A stretch of 34,765 bases of DNA, taken from the NCBI GenBank assembly GCA_009780885.1, contig WQZF01000021.1, positions 1-34,765 on the forward strand, given 5' to 3'. Positions 26,008 to 34,290 of this stretch are shown here, in pieces (within the stretch, counting starts at the first letter, position 1; the number at the start of each line of letters is the position of its first letter). The translations under genes were made by a program, and so were the position numbers. A model generated the notes under the pieces. The model was not told the DNA's origin. It did not search any database and was given only the letters and a program-made list of their open reading frames with translations. Source of the stretch: Betaproteobacteria bacterium. GTDB taxonomy: Bacteria; Pseudomonadota; Gammaproteobacteria; Burkholderiales; Rhodocyclaceae.

Positions 26008-26066
26008 GCTTTTGTGACAGAATAAAAAATCCACAACTCGGCCATCGGCCAAAGGTTCACGATTAT

Positions 26067-26618
26067 ATGACACAGGATGTAAACCACCTGATCTGGCTGG
26101 ACATGGAAATGTCGGGCCTGAATCCGGACCAGGACAGAATTCTCGAACTGGCGCTGGTCGTCACCGACAACGCGCTGGAAATCATCGCCGAAGCGCCGGT
26201 CTGGGTCGTGCACCAGTCCGACGCCGTCCTCGACGGCATGGACGCCTGGAACCAGTCGACCCACAAGCGTTCCGGGCTGATCGACCGTGTGCGCGCCTCC
26301 ACCCGGGACGAAGCCCAGGTCGCCGCCGAAGCGCTCGCCTTCATCAAGGAATGGACGCCGGAACGCGCCAGCCCGATGTGCGGAAACTCCATCTGCCAGG
26401 ACCGCCGCTTCATGGCCCGCCACATGCCGTCGCTGGAAGCGTGGTTCCATTACCGCAATCTTGACGTCTCGACCCTGAAGGAACTCTGCCGCCGCTGGCG
26501 CCCCGAAATCGCCAAGGGTTTTGAAAAAAAGGCCGACCACACCGCCCTCGTCGACACCCGCGAATCCATCCTCGAACTGCGCTATTACCGGGAGCATTTC
26601 CTGAAGGCTGAGGGCTGA
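26067..26618 (+). CDS. orn: oligoribonuclease, 3'-5' exoribonuclease
   Basis: A 183-residue DEDDh exonuclease that degrades 2-5-nucleotide RNAs, including pGpG. Asp12 and Glu14 appear in WLDMEMSGL, the second Asp in [12 protein letters not shown], and the final His and Asp in [14 protein letters not shown]. Family length is about 180. The ATG at 26067 starts right at the conserved [13 protein letters not shown]. The frame upstream only shadows the M48 gene on the other strand. Confidence 0.97.
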   Translation: MTQDVNHLIWLDMEMSGLNPDQDRILELALVVTDNALEIIAEAPVWVVHQSDAVLDGMDAWNQSTHKRSGLIDRVRASTRDEAQVAAEALAFIKEWTPERASPMCGNSICQDRRFMARHMPSLEAWFHYRNLDVSTLKELCRRWRPEIAKGFEKKADHTALVDTRESILELRYYREHFLKAEG

Positions 26619-26644
26619 GTCCGGAGGGGGCGGGAGGGATGCAG

Positions 26645-26722
26645 ATTTTCTAAATTACTTAAATAATGTTTCGCTACTGTAGTGGCTTTCAAGAATGAAT
26701 TCTTTAGTCTAATTTAGAAAAT
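26645..26722. repeat. 78-bp AT-rich palindromic element, copy 3
   Basis: Inverted ends ATTTTCTAAATTACTTAAAT and CTAATTTAGAAAAT with the core TTTCGCTACTGTAGTG. It lies downstream of orn. Together with its flanks it forms the left direct repeat of about 117 bp around the nucleotidyltransferase module (26637-26754). Confidence 0.9.
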
Positions 26723-26810
26723 AGAGGCGAATTCATGGAAAAATTCATCGCTTGCGCTCACCCCAACCGATGGCCCTGTACCTCAATGATATTGACTTAT
26801 TGGTGAAACG

Positions 26811-27038
26811 ATGAAAACAGTCGGCCATCGCACTGAACGACCGATCTCGATAAACGCGAGCGGCGATCTTCTTGCGGAAGGCGCCCGCTTCAACGAAACG
26901 ATCGCTCGCCTTTCCCGCGTTGGGCTTATGCCCAAGGGGGTGTATCGGTTCCGCTCCCATGAGCAGGCAAACCAACACGAGCAGGACAACCTTGTCCGCG
27001 CAATCGCAGGATTGGCTCTGGAGCGCAAAAGTGGATAA
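26811..27038 (+). CDS. small protein paired with nucleotidyltransferase (antitoxin-like position)
   Basis: A 75-residue protein with GDLLAEGARFNETIARLSR and FRSHEQANQHEQDNLVRAIA, rich in charged helices, with no known DNA-binding motif seen. Its last codons overlap the nucleotidyltransferase start by 8 bp, so the two are coupled. Small proteins of this type often precede DUF6036-like nucleotidyltransferases. A toxin-antitoxin or immunity role is inferred from the pairing and from the flanking repeats only. Confidence 0.7.
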   Translation: MKTVGHRTERPISINASGDLLAEGARFNETIARLSRVGLMPKGVYRFRSHEQANQHEQDNLVRAIAGLALERKSG

Positions 27039-27510
27039 GTACAGCCGTCCGGCCACGCTCGACGATTTGAAATGTTTGCTGGAAAGCCTGGATGCACACG
27101 GCGTCAAATATCTGCTGATAGGAGGGTATGCGTTGGCAGCGCATGGCTATCATCGCGCAACGACGGATATTGATCTGCTGGTTCCGGCTACGCTTGAATC
27201 CGGGATGCGCGTCAAGGAGGCGTTGATGGTTCTGCCCGATCAGGTTGCCAGGGAGATCCAGCCTGAATGGTTCGCTGAAGGGGAGAATATCCGTGTTGCC
27301 GATGCGTTCGTCGTAGACCTGATCCTCAATGCAAATGGACATACTTACGATGCTCTTGATCAGTACGCCATGCTCATCCATCTCGAAGGCGTCCCTGTAC
27401 GGACAATCAACCTTGAGGGTTTGCTGCTTACAAAACAAACGATGCGTGAGAAGGATAAGGAAGATCGCCTGGTCATCGAATGCGCTCTCGAAATGCAGAG
27501 GAAAGAGTAA
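27031..27510 (+). CDS. MNT/AbiEii-like nucleotidyltransferase (DUF6036-type)
   Basis: A 159-residue enzyme with the pol-beta nucleotidyltransferase signature: the nucleotide-binding GG at 31-32 (LLIGGYALAAHGY) followed by the metal-binding pair in TTDIDLLV (Asp46 and Asp48). A third acidic residue in FVVDLIL probably completes the site. The C-terminal REKDKEDRLVIECALE is usual in this group. Members of this superfamily include MNT antitoxins and AbiEii toxins that modify tRNA or proteins. The start is GTG at 27031, overlapping the upstream small gene. The module sits between two direct repeats, which suggests acquisition as a unit. Confidence 0.82.
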   Translation: MDKYSRPATLDDLKCLLESLDAHGVKYLLIGGYALAAHGYHRATTDIDLLVPATLESGMRVKEALMVLPDQVAREIQPEWFAEGENIRVADAFVVDLILNANGHTYDALDQYAMLIHLEGVPVRTINLEGLLLTKQTMREKDKEDRLVIECALEMQRKE

Positions 27511-27538
27511 GAGATCGGGCAGGTTGCCAGGAATGCGG

Positions 27539-27616
27539 ATTTTCTAAATTACTTAAATAATGTTTCGCTACTGTAGTGATGTTTAAGAATGAATTTTTTA
27601 GTCTAATTTAGAAAAT
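27539..27616. repeat. 78-bp AT-rich palindromic element, copy 4
   Basis: It is nearly identical to copy 3, with most differences in the variable right part, and shares about 40 further bases of flank (AATGCGG before, ATAGAGG and AAAATTCATCGGTTG after). It forms the right direct repeat (27531-27649) of the nucleotidyltransferase module. The remainder of the interval 27511-27814 holds degenerate REP hairpins. Confidence 0.9.
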
Positions 27617-27645
27617 AGAGGGAGAATTCACGGGAAAATTCATCG

Positions 27646-27715
27646 GTTGGGATGCGCGCAAGCGAAACCCATCGCAATTTTGATACTGTAAATGTTGGGT
27701 TTCGTTGCGCCCAAC
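27646..27715. repeat. degenerate REP pair
   Basis: GGTTGGGATGCGCGCAAGCG with its closing CGAAACCCATC (27646-27672) and an inverted GTTGGGTTTCGTTGCGCCCAAC (27694-27715). The second half keeps a perfect GTTGGG/CCCAAC stem, so the stem sequence differs from the main REP type while the architecture is kept. Confidence 0.7.
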
Positions 27716-27814
27716 ACAATCCACACGCCCTCAAAAAATCTTTTTAACTCAAACCCGGTTTTTCAGCATTTCCGTATTCCTGAACCGTTTTTATACATCT
27801 CACCGCAGACACCA

Positions 27815-28921
27815 ATGAACACCCATCGCAAACCCCCTTCAAACGAGCCTTCCAGCCCGAAGCCGCCTTCACGCCGCCAAAAGCGGATTTCTCTCTCGAC
27901 GAGAGGCACACACCCGCTCGGCATCGAGAAAATGCGGGAATTGGCGCGCATCTACGGCGGGGAGTGCCTGAGCGAAAAATATGCCGGCGTTGAAGGAAAA
28001 CTGGATTGGCGATGCAGTGAAGGGCATGCCTGGGAAGCGAGGCCGGAATGGATTCTGCGTGGTTCCTGGTGTCCAACATGCAGAATCGCGCGCATCCTGG
28101 AGGAGCGGATAGAGAAACTGCGCGCGGCGGCGAAAGCGAAGGGCGGAGAGTGTCTGTCTTCCGAATGCATTGGCCGCAACGACAGTCTGACATTCCGCTG
28201 CGCGAGGGGCCACATCTGGCAGGCACGGGCCGAGGCGATTCTGAGGCGCTCGTGGTGCCCGACCTGCGGCAATGAGAATAGAAGAAAATCTCTTTCGGAT
28301 ATGCAGGCGCTGGCAGAAAAACGGGGCGGAAAGTGCTTGTCGACAGAATTCTTCGGCACAGTCCATAAAATGCTCTGGCAATGCGGGAAGGGTCACGTCT
28401 GGGAGGCTCCCGGGAACAGGATTCGCAACGGTTACTGGTGTCCTGAATGCGCGCGCCTCGAACGCTCCCTCACGATCGAAGTCATGCACGAAATCGCGCA
28501 ATCGCGCGGAGGACTCTGCCTCTCGAACGAATACACCAACACCCTCACGAAGCTGAACTGGCAATGCGCCCACGGCCATACATGGACCGCCGACCCGGGC
28601 AATATCAAGTCGGGGAGGTGGTGCCCCGTCTGCGCGCGCCGCAGCCATATCAACCGCACGATCGAGGATATGCAAAAGCTGGCGCATGAGCGCGGAGGCC
28701 GCTGTCTGTCAAAGGAATACCGTGGAGTCGCCTACAAACTGACCTGGCAGTGCAATTTTGGCCATGTCTGGGAGACGAGTCCGGCGGTTGTGCTGCACGG
28801 TTCATGGTGTCCCGAGTGTTATTACCTGAGTATGTGTTTGAGCGACAAGGCGCGCAAAAAACATCTCCGTGCCGGAAGTATCGAAAAGACGAAGACCCGT
28901 CGCAAATCCGGCTTGTACTGA
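27815..28921 (+). CDS. protein with five tandem treble-clef/zinc-ribbon repeats
   Basis: A 368-residue protein. After a basic, proline-rich N-terminus (about 1-40), five repeats of about 58-62 residues follow. Each has the pattern GG-x-CLS, then W-x-C-x3-GH-x-W, then WCP-x-C, giving one Cys-His plus CxxC zinc site per repeat. The CxxC pairs read CPTC, CPTC, CPEC, CPVC and CPEC. This resembles the DUF4379 (PF14311-type) zinc-ribbon repeats, some of which occur with Vsr-like nucleases; no nuclease domain is visible here. The tail is basic. DNA or RNA binding is likely, function unknown. The ATG at 27815 is preferred because the frame further upstream is REP sequence. Confidence 0.75.
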   Translation: MNTHRKPPSNEPSSPKPPSRRQKRISLSTRGTHPLGIEKMRELARIYGGECLSEKYAGVEGKLDWRCSEGHAWEARPEWILRGSWCPTCRIARILEERIEKLRAAAKAKGGECLSSECIGRNDSLTFRCARGHIWQARAEAILRRSWCPTCGNENRRKSLSDMQALAEKRGGKCLSTEFFGTVHKMLWQCGKGHVWEAPGNRIRNGYWCPECARLERSLTIEVMHEIAQSRGGLCLSNEYTNTLTKLNWQCAHGHTWTADPGNIKSGRWCPVCARRSHINRTIEDMQKLAHERGGRCLSKEYRGVAYKLTWQCNFGHVWETSPAVVLHGSWCPECYYLSMCLSDKARKKHLRAGSIEKTKTRRKSGLY

Positions 28922-28923
28922 AA

Positions 28924-28954
28924 GATGGGGTTCGCTGCGCTCTACCCATCCTGC
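28924..28954 (-). repeat. single REP hairpin
   Basis: GATGGGGTTCGCTGCGCTCTACCCATCCTGC, the inverted orientation of the main REP type, directly after the stop of the zinc-ribbon gene. Confidence 0.78.
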
Positions 28955-28979
28955 ATGTTGCCATTCCTCGCACCCTTAG

Positions 28980-29083
28980 GTTGGGGTTCGCAGGCTCACC
29001 CCAACCTATGAATTCACCCTCCCCTGCAAAAGCGCCAGGCCCCATGCGACGCCGAAGCCGGTGATGTCGGAGGCGACCGCGCC
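28980..29083. repeat. 104-bp direct repeat, left copy (REP plus copy of the aminopeptidase gene end)
   Basis: It is identical over 104 bases to 29676-29779. It contains a REP hairpin GTTGGGGTTCGCAGGCTCAC with CCCAAC and then the last 26 codons and stop of the leucyl aminopeptidase gene in minus orientation. The copy is a non-functional tail without a gene body. After 29083 the two copies diverge completely. Confidence 0.93.
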
Positions 29084-29096
29084 CAGCAGCGCATAG

Positions 29097-29122
29097 GTTG
29101 GGGTGAGCTTGCGAACCCCAAC
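29097..29122 (-). repeat. inverted REP hairpin at the RAYT 3' end
   Basis: GTTGGGGTGAGCTTGCGAAC closing with CCCAAC. It begins one base beyond the RAYT stop codon and is inverted relative to the REP at 29676-29701 on the other side of the gene, so the transposase gene is bracketed by its probable cognate REPs. Confidence 0.85.
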
Positions 29123-29123
29123 A

Positions 29124-29654
29124 CTACCACCGTTCCCCAACGGAAAAGCCATCGCTCGCGCCTGCTGCCCAATCCCGCGACATCCAGCCCTGGCGGATGT
29201 AGCGATGGATCGAACTGTACGGCCACTCTGAAGCGCGTTCGACATACCCATGTTTGACCGGGTTGATATGGACGTAATCCATGTGACGCTGCAAGTCGTC
29301 CTCGTCAAGAATCAAATGTTCCCAAAATCGCCTCTGCCATATCCCACGCTCGCCTTTATGCCGTCTTGATGCTCGTATCCATTCCCCTTGAGGAATACCG
29401 CGCGAAAATCCGGCCTTGATCAACATCCAGCGTGTCGCGCAATCAGGATCGTTTTCAGGTAGCGCCCAAATGGCGTGAAGGTGATCCGGCAGCACAACCC
29501 AGGCCAGAATATCGAACGGATGCGCCTGCTTTACCTTGCGCACGGCGTTGCGCAGGAGGGCGATGTGATCCACGAGCAGTGTGCGGGAGCGTTCGGACAG
29601 ATTGATTGTGAAGAAGTATGTGCCGCCCGGCTGGCGGGTTCGCCTGTATTCCAT
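29124..29654 (-). CDS. REP-associated tyrosine transposase (RAYT)
   Basis: A 176-residue Y1 HUH-superfamily transposase. The HUH motif appears as LPDHLHAIW (His58 and His60) and the catalytic tyrosine as HMDYVHINPVKHGY (Tyr127), followed by the family stretch WPYSSIHRYI. It cleaves and rejoins single-stranded REP/BIME DNA. The ATG at 29654 starts MEYRRTRQPGGTYFFT, the usual N-terminus, 21 bp inside the flanking REP. The gene is intact. It is flanked by inverted REPs and then by 104-bp direct repeats of the adjacent aminopeptidase gene end, indicating recent insertion here. Confidence 0.93.
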   Translation of the reverse strand: MEYRRTRQPGGTYFFTINLSERSRTLLVDHIALLRNAVRKVKQAHPFDILAWVVLPDHLHAIWALPENDPDCATRWMLIKAGFSRGIPQGEWIRASRRHKGERGIWQRRFWEHLILDEDDLQRHMDYVHINPVKHGYVERASEWPYSSIHRYIRQGWMSRDWAAGASDGFSVGERW

Positions 29655-29675
29655 TTGTGTTTCTTGCTCCTGAAT

Positions 29676-29779
29676 GTTGGGGTTCGCAGGCTCACCCCAA
29701 CCTATGAATTCACCCTCCCCTGCAAAAGCGCCAGGCCCCATGCGACGCCGAAGCCGGTGATGTCGGAGGCGACCGCGCC
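29676..29779. repeat. 104-bp direct repeat, right copy (REP plus genuine aminopeptidase gene end)
   Basis: This copy is part of the intact aminopeptidase gene. The stop codon TAG (29702-29704, minus strand) overlaps the conserved start of the REP, TAGGTTGGGG, so the REP abuts the coding end. The REP lies 21 bp upstream of the RAYT start codon. Confidence 0.93.
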
Positions 29780-31201
29780 GAGTCCGCCCTTGCAGTTGGC
29801 GGCGGAGAGGTCCAAATGCAGCCAGGCGCCTTCTCCGGCGAAGCGGCGCAGGAAACGCGCTGCGAGGATGTGGTCGGCCTCGCCTTCCATCGCGCATTGC
29901 CGGATGTCGGCCACCTTGCTTTCCAGCGCCTCTTCGTAGTCTTCGTCGAAGGGGAAGAGTTGCACCCGTTCCCCGCTGGCCTGCCCTGCCGCCACCGCTG
30001 CCGCTCCAAGCGCCGCGTCGCTGGCGAAGACGCCGGAGTAGCGCGTGCCCAGCGCCGTGATCATGCTGCCGGTCAGGGTCGCGAAGTCGATCATCAGATC
30101 CGGTTTTTTCCGCGCCGCCAGGCACAGCGCGTCGGCCAGTGCCATTCTTCCTTCAGCGTCGGTATGGACGACTTCGATCGTCGTGCCGTCGAGCGCGGTG
30201 ACGATGTCGCCCTGGGCGTAGGATTGCGGCCCCAGATGGTTGCGGGCGAGTGCGAGCCAGACTTCGATTTCCAGCGGCAGTTGCAGGCGGCTTGCCGTCA
30301 GCAGCAGGCCCAGCGCCACCGCCGATCCGGCCATGTCCTCGTGCATTCCGAGCATTGCGCGCGGCGGTTTCAGGTTGTGCCCGCCGGTATCGAAGCAGAT
30401 GCCCTTGCCGACGAGCGCGATGCGCTCAGGCACATGCCTCGTCCGGTTCCGGGAAGGCTTGCAGGAGAGATGCACGATCGCCGCTTCTCCGTTCTGGCTT
30501 CCGCGCGCCACGGCGCAAAACGCGCCGGCGCCCATTTTTTCGAGGCGCACAAAATTGTATTCTTCATGCGTCCAGCCTTCCTGCAAGGCCAGTCTTTTGA
30601 TCCGCTTGCGGTAGTCTTCCGGCGTCAGGATATTCTGCGGCAACTGCGTCAGCGCGCGCGCCAGGGTGTTGCCCTGCGCCAGCGCCGCGTGCGCGGCCAG
30701 ATCGCCGCGCCAGCCGCACAGGGCTAATTCGTGCAGCGTTTCCGGCGGCTGGTCTTTCGTCCTGCCGCGCCGTTTCGTTTCGTCCTCCGGCTTGCTCTTC
30801 ATTTGCAGCAGCGGGGCGCTGTTGATCCACGCGATTTCGGCGGCAAGAGTCGCTGCCGCCGCGCGTTCTTCCGCGCTCCCCAGCACGGCGATGCAAAGGC
30901 GTTCCGGTTTCTCGTCGAGCAAGGGCTGCATCGCCTTGCGCAGGTGCGCTGCGCGGGCGAAACGCGGCGCGTGCGAGTCGTCCATTGCCCATGCGACCAG
31001 CGCGCTGCCGGCTGTCGCGCAAAGCGGCGTCTTCGCCAGCACGCCGGCCTTTTTGCCCTGCCGCGCCAGCGTTTGTTCCAGCACTTCCTTTCCGGGCAGA
31101 TCCTCGGGCAGCGATTCGGCGCGAGGCATGATGACGAAAACATGAGAATGCCCTTGTCCGATATTGCGGACGAAGGAGATGGGGGCAAGTTGGGCAAGCA
31201 T
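29702..31201 (-). CDS. M17 leucyl aminopeptidase family protein
   Basis: A 499-residue metallo-aminopeptidase related to PepA. The metal and catalytic residues are kept: Lys and Asp in [11 protein letters not shown] near 264, Lys in NLKPP, Asp in HEDMAG, then Asp, Glu and Arg in HTDAEGR near 343. It removes N-terminal residues from peptides in the cytoplasm. The N-terminal domain is divergent. The ATG at 31201 is chosen because upstream sequence belongs to thyA on the other strand; the start regions of the two genes are head to head with 57 bp between them. Its 3' end has been duplicated beyond the RAYT gene. Confidence 0.88.
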   Translation of the reverse strand: MLAQLAPISFVRNIGQGHSHVFVIMPRAESLPEDLPGKEVLEQTLARQGKKAGVLAKTPLCATAGSALVAWAMDDSHAPRFARAAHLRKAMQPLLDEKPERLCIAVLGSAEERAAAATLAAEIAWINSAPLLQMKSKPEDETKRRGRTKDQPPETLHELALCGWRGDLAAHAALAQGNTLARALTQLPQNILTPEDYRKRIKRLALQEGWTHEEYNFVRLEKMGAGAFCAVARGSQNGEAAIVHLSCKPSRNRTRHVPERIALVGKGICFDTGGHNLKPPRAMLGMHEDMAGSAVALGLLLTASRLQLPLEIEVWLALARNHLGPQSYAQGDIVTALDGTTIEVVHTDAEGRMALADALCLAARKKPDLMIDFATLTGSMITALGTRYSGVFASDAALGAAAVAAGQASGERVQLFPFDEDYEEALESKVADIRQCAMEGEADHILAARFLRRFAGEGAWLHLDLSAANCKGGLGAVASDITGFGVAWGLALLQGRVNS

Positions 31202-31258
31202 ACGGGTTCCATTAGAATGTCCGGATTTCGCCAATATACACACAAACTCCAAATCCTC

Positions 31259-32053
31259 ATGCGGCAATACCTCGACCTGATGCGGCACGTGCTCGAACAC
31301 GGCCACGAAAAAACCGATCGCACCGGAACCGGCACCCGTTCCGTGTTCGGCTGGCAGATGCGCTTTGACCTCGCCGCCGGCTTCCCGATGCTGACGACGA
31401 AGAAGCTGCATCTGAAATCGATCATCCACGAACTGCTCTGGTTTCTCAGGGGCGAGACCAACATCCGTTACCTGAAAGAGCACGGCGTCAGTATCTGGGA
31501 CGAATGGGCCGACGAGAACGGCGAACTGGGGCCGGTCTACGGTCATCAGTGGAGGCACTGGCAGCGTCCGGGCGGCGGCGAGGTCGACCAGATCGCGCGG
31601 CTCGTCCAGGGGCTGCGCGAAAACCCCGATTCGCGCCGGCATCTCGTCACCGCATGGAATCCCGCCGAGGTCGAAAGCATGGCCTTGCCGCCCTGCCATG
31701 CCCTCTTCCAGTTCTACGTGGCCGAGGGCAGGCTTTCCTGCCAGTTGTACCAGCGCAGCGCCGACATCTTTCTTGGCGTTCCGTTCAACATCGCTTCCTA
31801 CGCGCTGCTCACGCTGATGCTGGCGCAGGTCTGCGATCTCAAGCCGGGAGAATTCATCCACACGCTGGGCGACGCGCATCTCTACAGCAATCATCTCGAC
31901 CAGGCGCGATTGCAGCTTTCCCGCGCGCCGAAGCCCTTGCCGTCCATGCAGCTCAACCCCGCGCGGCGCGATCCCTTCGCGTTCTGCTTCGAGGATTTCA
32001 GCCTCAGCGGCTACGATCCGCATCCGCACATCGCGGCGCGGGTCGCGGTGTAG
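31259..32053 (+). CDS. thyA: thymidylate synthase
   Basis: A 264-residue enzyme, the same length as the E. coli protein, converting dUMP and methylene-tetrahydrofolate to dTMP and dihydrofolate. The catalytic cysteine is Cys146 in PPCHALFQF. Folate- and dUMP-binding stretches such as [29 protein letters not shown] and HLYSNH are intact. The ATG at 31259 gives MRQYLDLM, the usual start. The upstream frame only shadows the aminopeptidase gene. pgi follows after 19 bp and folA (dihydrofolate reductase) after that. Confidence 0.97.
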   Translation: MRQYLDLMRHVLEHGHEKTDRTGTGTRSVFGWQMRFDLAAGFPMLTTKKLHLKSIIHELLWFLRGETNIRYLKEHGVSIWDEWADENGELGPVYGHQWRHWQRPGGGEVDQIARLVQGLRENPDSRRHLVTAWNPAEVESMALPPCHALFQFYVAEGRLSCQLYQRSADIFLGVPFNIASYALLTLMLAQVCDLKPGEFIHTLGDAHLYSNHLDQARLQLSRAPKPLPSMQLNPARRDPFAFCFEDFSLSGYDPHPHIAARVAV

Positions 32054-32072
32054 GCGCATTGACACCCCAACG

Positions 32073-33680
32073 ATGAACATCACCGAAACCCCCGCCTGGA
32101 AAGCCCTGGCCGAACATGCCGGGGAAATGAAGCCGCGCCATCTGCGCGAACTCTTCGCGAGCGATCCCGGACGCTTTTCGCGTTTCTCGCTCGATGTCGA
32201 GGGAATGCTCTTCGATTACTCGAAGCAGCGCATCGCCCCGAAGACGCTCGATCTGCTGGTCGCGCTGGCCGATGCGGCAAGGCTCGGAACGCAGATCGAC
32301 GCGCTGTTCTCCGGCGCTCCGGTCAACCGCAGCGAACACCGCGCCGCGCTGCATATGGCGTTGCGCCATCTCGATGATTCGCCCTTTCCTTCCAGTGATT
32401 CCGGTTTCGAGGATGTGATGCCGCAAGTGCGCGCCCTGCGCGAGCGCATGGGCGAACTGGTACGCGCCATCCGGGACGGCGCGTTGCGCGGGGCGAGCGG
32501 CGAACCAATCCGCGCCGTCGTCAACCTCGGCGTCGGCGGCTCCGGCCTCGGACCCAAAATGGCGACGCAGGCGCTGGAACATCTCGCGCATCCGGGGCTG
32601 CGCGTCTTTCACGTCTCCAACTTCGACGACGCCGACCTGTGGCCGGTGCTGGACAAGCTCGATCCGCGCAGCACCCTCTTCATCGTCACCAGCAAAACCT
32701 TCACTACGCAGGAAACGCTGACCAACGCCCGCAGCGCGCGCGACTGGCTTCTGTCCGCCCTCGGCGCGGAGGCTGCAATGGAGCAATTCGTCGCCGTGAC
32801 CGGAAACGCCGAAGCCGCGCAAGCCTTCGGCATCCGCCCGGATCGCGTCTACCCCTTTTGGGAATGGGTCGGCGGACGTTTCTCGCTCTGGTCGGCGGTG
32901 GGGCTTCCCATTGCCATTTCCATCGGCATGGAGCATTTCGAGAATTTCCTGGCCGGTGGCGCGGCAATGGACCGGCATTTCCGCGCCGCGCCCTTTTCCG
33001 CGAACCTGCCGGTGCTGATGGCGCTCATCGGCATCTGGAACACCAATTTTCTCGGCGCTTCCACCCACCTGCTCAATCCCTATTGCCAGCCGCTCTGCTG
33101 GCTGCCGGGCTACCTGCAACAACTGGAAATGGAATCGAACGGCAAGACGCTGGGCGACGACGCCGATCCCGTCGGCGCCGACACCGCGCCGGTGCTCTGG
33201 GGCGGCATCGGCAGCGACACGCAACATGCCTACTTCCAGCTTCTGCATCAGGGAGGCCGCCTGATTCCCTGCGATTTCATCGCTTGCGCCGAAAGCGAGG
33301 CCGCGCTTCCCGGCCACCACGAGCAACTGCTCGCCAACTGTCTCGCCCAGGCCGAGGCGCTCGCCTTCGGCAGCGCTGTGCTCGGCGAGGAAGAGGACCC
33401 GCGCAAACGCTGCCCCGGCAACCAGCCTTCCTCGGTTTTCCTGCTGCCGCGCCTTGGCCCCTTCCAGCTCGGCCTGCTGATCGCAGCCTACGAGCACAAG
33501 GTATTCACCCAGGGCGCGATCTGGGGAATCAACCCCTTCGACCAATGGGGCGTCGAACTGGGCAAAAAACTCGCGCGGCGGCTGCTGCCCGCGATTGCCG
33601 GAACGGAAATGCCCACCGGCAGCGACACTTCCACCGCCGGCCTGATCGCCTGGCTGCGCGCCCGGATTCACGAACGCTGA
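32073..33680 (+). CDS. pgi: glucose-6-phosphate isomerase
   Basis: A 535-residue isomerase interconverting glucose-6-phosphate and fructose-6-phosphate. It shows VNLGVGGSGLGPKMA, the sugar-phosphate binding SKTFTTQET, the family signature FPFWEWVGGRFS-like segment near 263, the active-site His in HAYFQLLHQGG, and the C-terminal GAIWGINPFDQWGVELGK with the catalytic lysine. Length is normal. Its place between thyA and folA, with gaps of 19 and 13 bp, suggests one transcript that joins glycolysis with thymidylate synthesis. Confidence 0.96.
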   Translation: MNITETPAWKALAEHAGEMKPRHLRELFASDPGRFSRFSLDVEGMLFDYSKQRIAPKTLDLLVALADAARLGTQIDALFSGAPVNRSEHRAALHMALRHLDDSPFPSSDSGFEDVMPQVRALRERMGELVRAIRDGALRGASGEPIRAVVNLGVGGSGLGPKMATQALEHLAHPGLRVFHVSNFDDADLWPVLDKLDPRSTLFIVTSKTFTTQETLTNARSARDWLLSALGAEAAMEQFVAVTGNAEAAQAFGIRPDRVYPFWEWVGGRFSLWSAVGLPIAISIGMEHFENFLAGGAAMDRHFRAAPFSANLPVLMALIGIWNTNFLGASTHLLNPYCQPLCWLPGYLQQLEMESNGKTLGDDADPVGADTAPVLWGGIGSDTQHAYFQLLHQGGRLIPCDFIACAESEAALPGHHEQLLANCLAQAEALAFGSAVLGEEEDPRKRCPGNQPSSVFLLPRLGPFQLGLLIAAYEHKVFTQGAIWGINPFDQWGVELGKKLARRLLPAIAGTEMPTGSDTSTAGLIAWLRARIHER

Positions 33681-33693
33681 TCTTCTCCCTCCA

Positions 33694-34263
33694 ATGAACG
33701 CTTCCGCTCCCGCCTCCTCCCGCCCGGTCGTCGCGCTGATCGCCGCGCTGGCGAAAAACCGCGTCATCGGCGATCAAAACAAAATGCCCTGGCACCTGCC
33801 CGAAGACTTGCGCCACTTCAAGGCCACCACCCTCGGCCGCCCGGTCATCATGGGGCGCAAGACCTGGGAATCGCTTGGCCGAGCGCTGCCCGGACGCAAA
33901 AACATCGTCGTCAGCCGCAACGCCTCCTATCCGGCTCCGGGCGCGTCTGTCGTCACCTCGCTCGCTGCGGCGCTCGCGCTCGCGGCGCAGAGCCTCCGGG
34001 AATCCGCCACGGCGCGGGAAATGGCAGAACCGGCAGAACCCGAAATTTTCGTCATCGGCGGCGGCGCGCTGTACCGCGAAGCCCTGCCGCTGGCCGAACG
34101 GATGTACCTGACCGAAATCGACGCCGAATACGCGGGCGACACTTTCTTCCCCGAATTCTCCCCGCAGGAATGGCGCGAAAGCTCCCGCGCTTCCCACAAA
34201 ACTTCGGAAGCTCTTTCCTTCGCTTTCGTTCTTTACCGTCGCGTTTCCCCGTTCACCGGCTAA
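33694..34263 (+). CDS. folA: dihydrofolate reductase
   Basis: A 189-residue reductase. ALIAALAKNRVIG, MPWHLPEDLRHFK (with the catalytic acidic residue), MGRKTWESLGRALPGR and FVIGGGALYREAL are the known substrate- and NADPH-binding motifs. It is about 25 residues longer than most chromosomal enzymes because of an alanine-rich insertion (near 95-112) and an N-terminal extension of about ten residues. It regenerates tetrahydrofolate from the dihydrofolate made by ThyA, so its link with thyA in one cluster is functional. Confidence 0.96.
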   Translation: MNASAPASSRPVVALIAALAKNRVIGDQNKMPWHLPEDLRHFKATTLGRPVIMGRKTWESLGRALPGRKNIVVSRNASYPAPGASVVTSLAAALALAAQSLRESATAREMAEPAEPEIFVIGGGALYREALPLAERMYLTEIDAEYAGDTFFPEFSPQEWRESSRASHKTSEALSFAFVLYRRVSPFTG

Positions 34264-34284
34264 TGCCGGGGAAGAAGTTTTTTT
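34245..34284 (+). terminator. possible terminator at the end of folA
   Basis: TTCCCCG (34245-34251) and CGGGGAA (34267-34273) form a stem that spans the stop codon, followed within a few bases by a run of T. Loop is 15 nt, with a smaller internal GC-rich pairing possible. Confidence 0.4.
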
Positions 34285-34290
34285 GCGATG

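Noticed and set aside
27692-27814. N-terminal extension of the zinc-ribbon protein
   Set aside because: The upstream frame is made of REP hairpin sequence; the ATG at 27815 starts before the basic N-terminus and the repeats.
28980-29083. second small gene coding the end of an aminopeptidase
   Set aside because: It is an exact duplicate of the last 26 codons and stop without a start or gene body, explained by the RAYT-associated duplication.
32004-33767. 587-codon open frame on the minus strand
   Set aside because: It is opposite to pgi, whose full set of motifs is intact; no domain is recognisable in the antisense translation.
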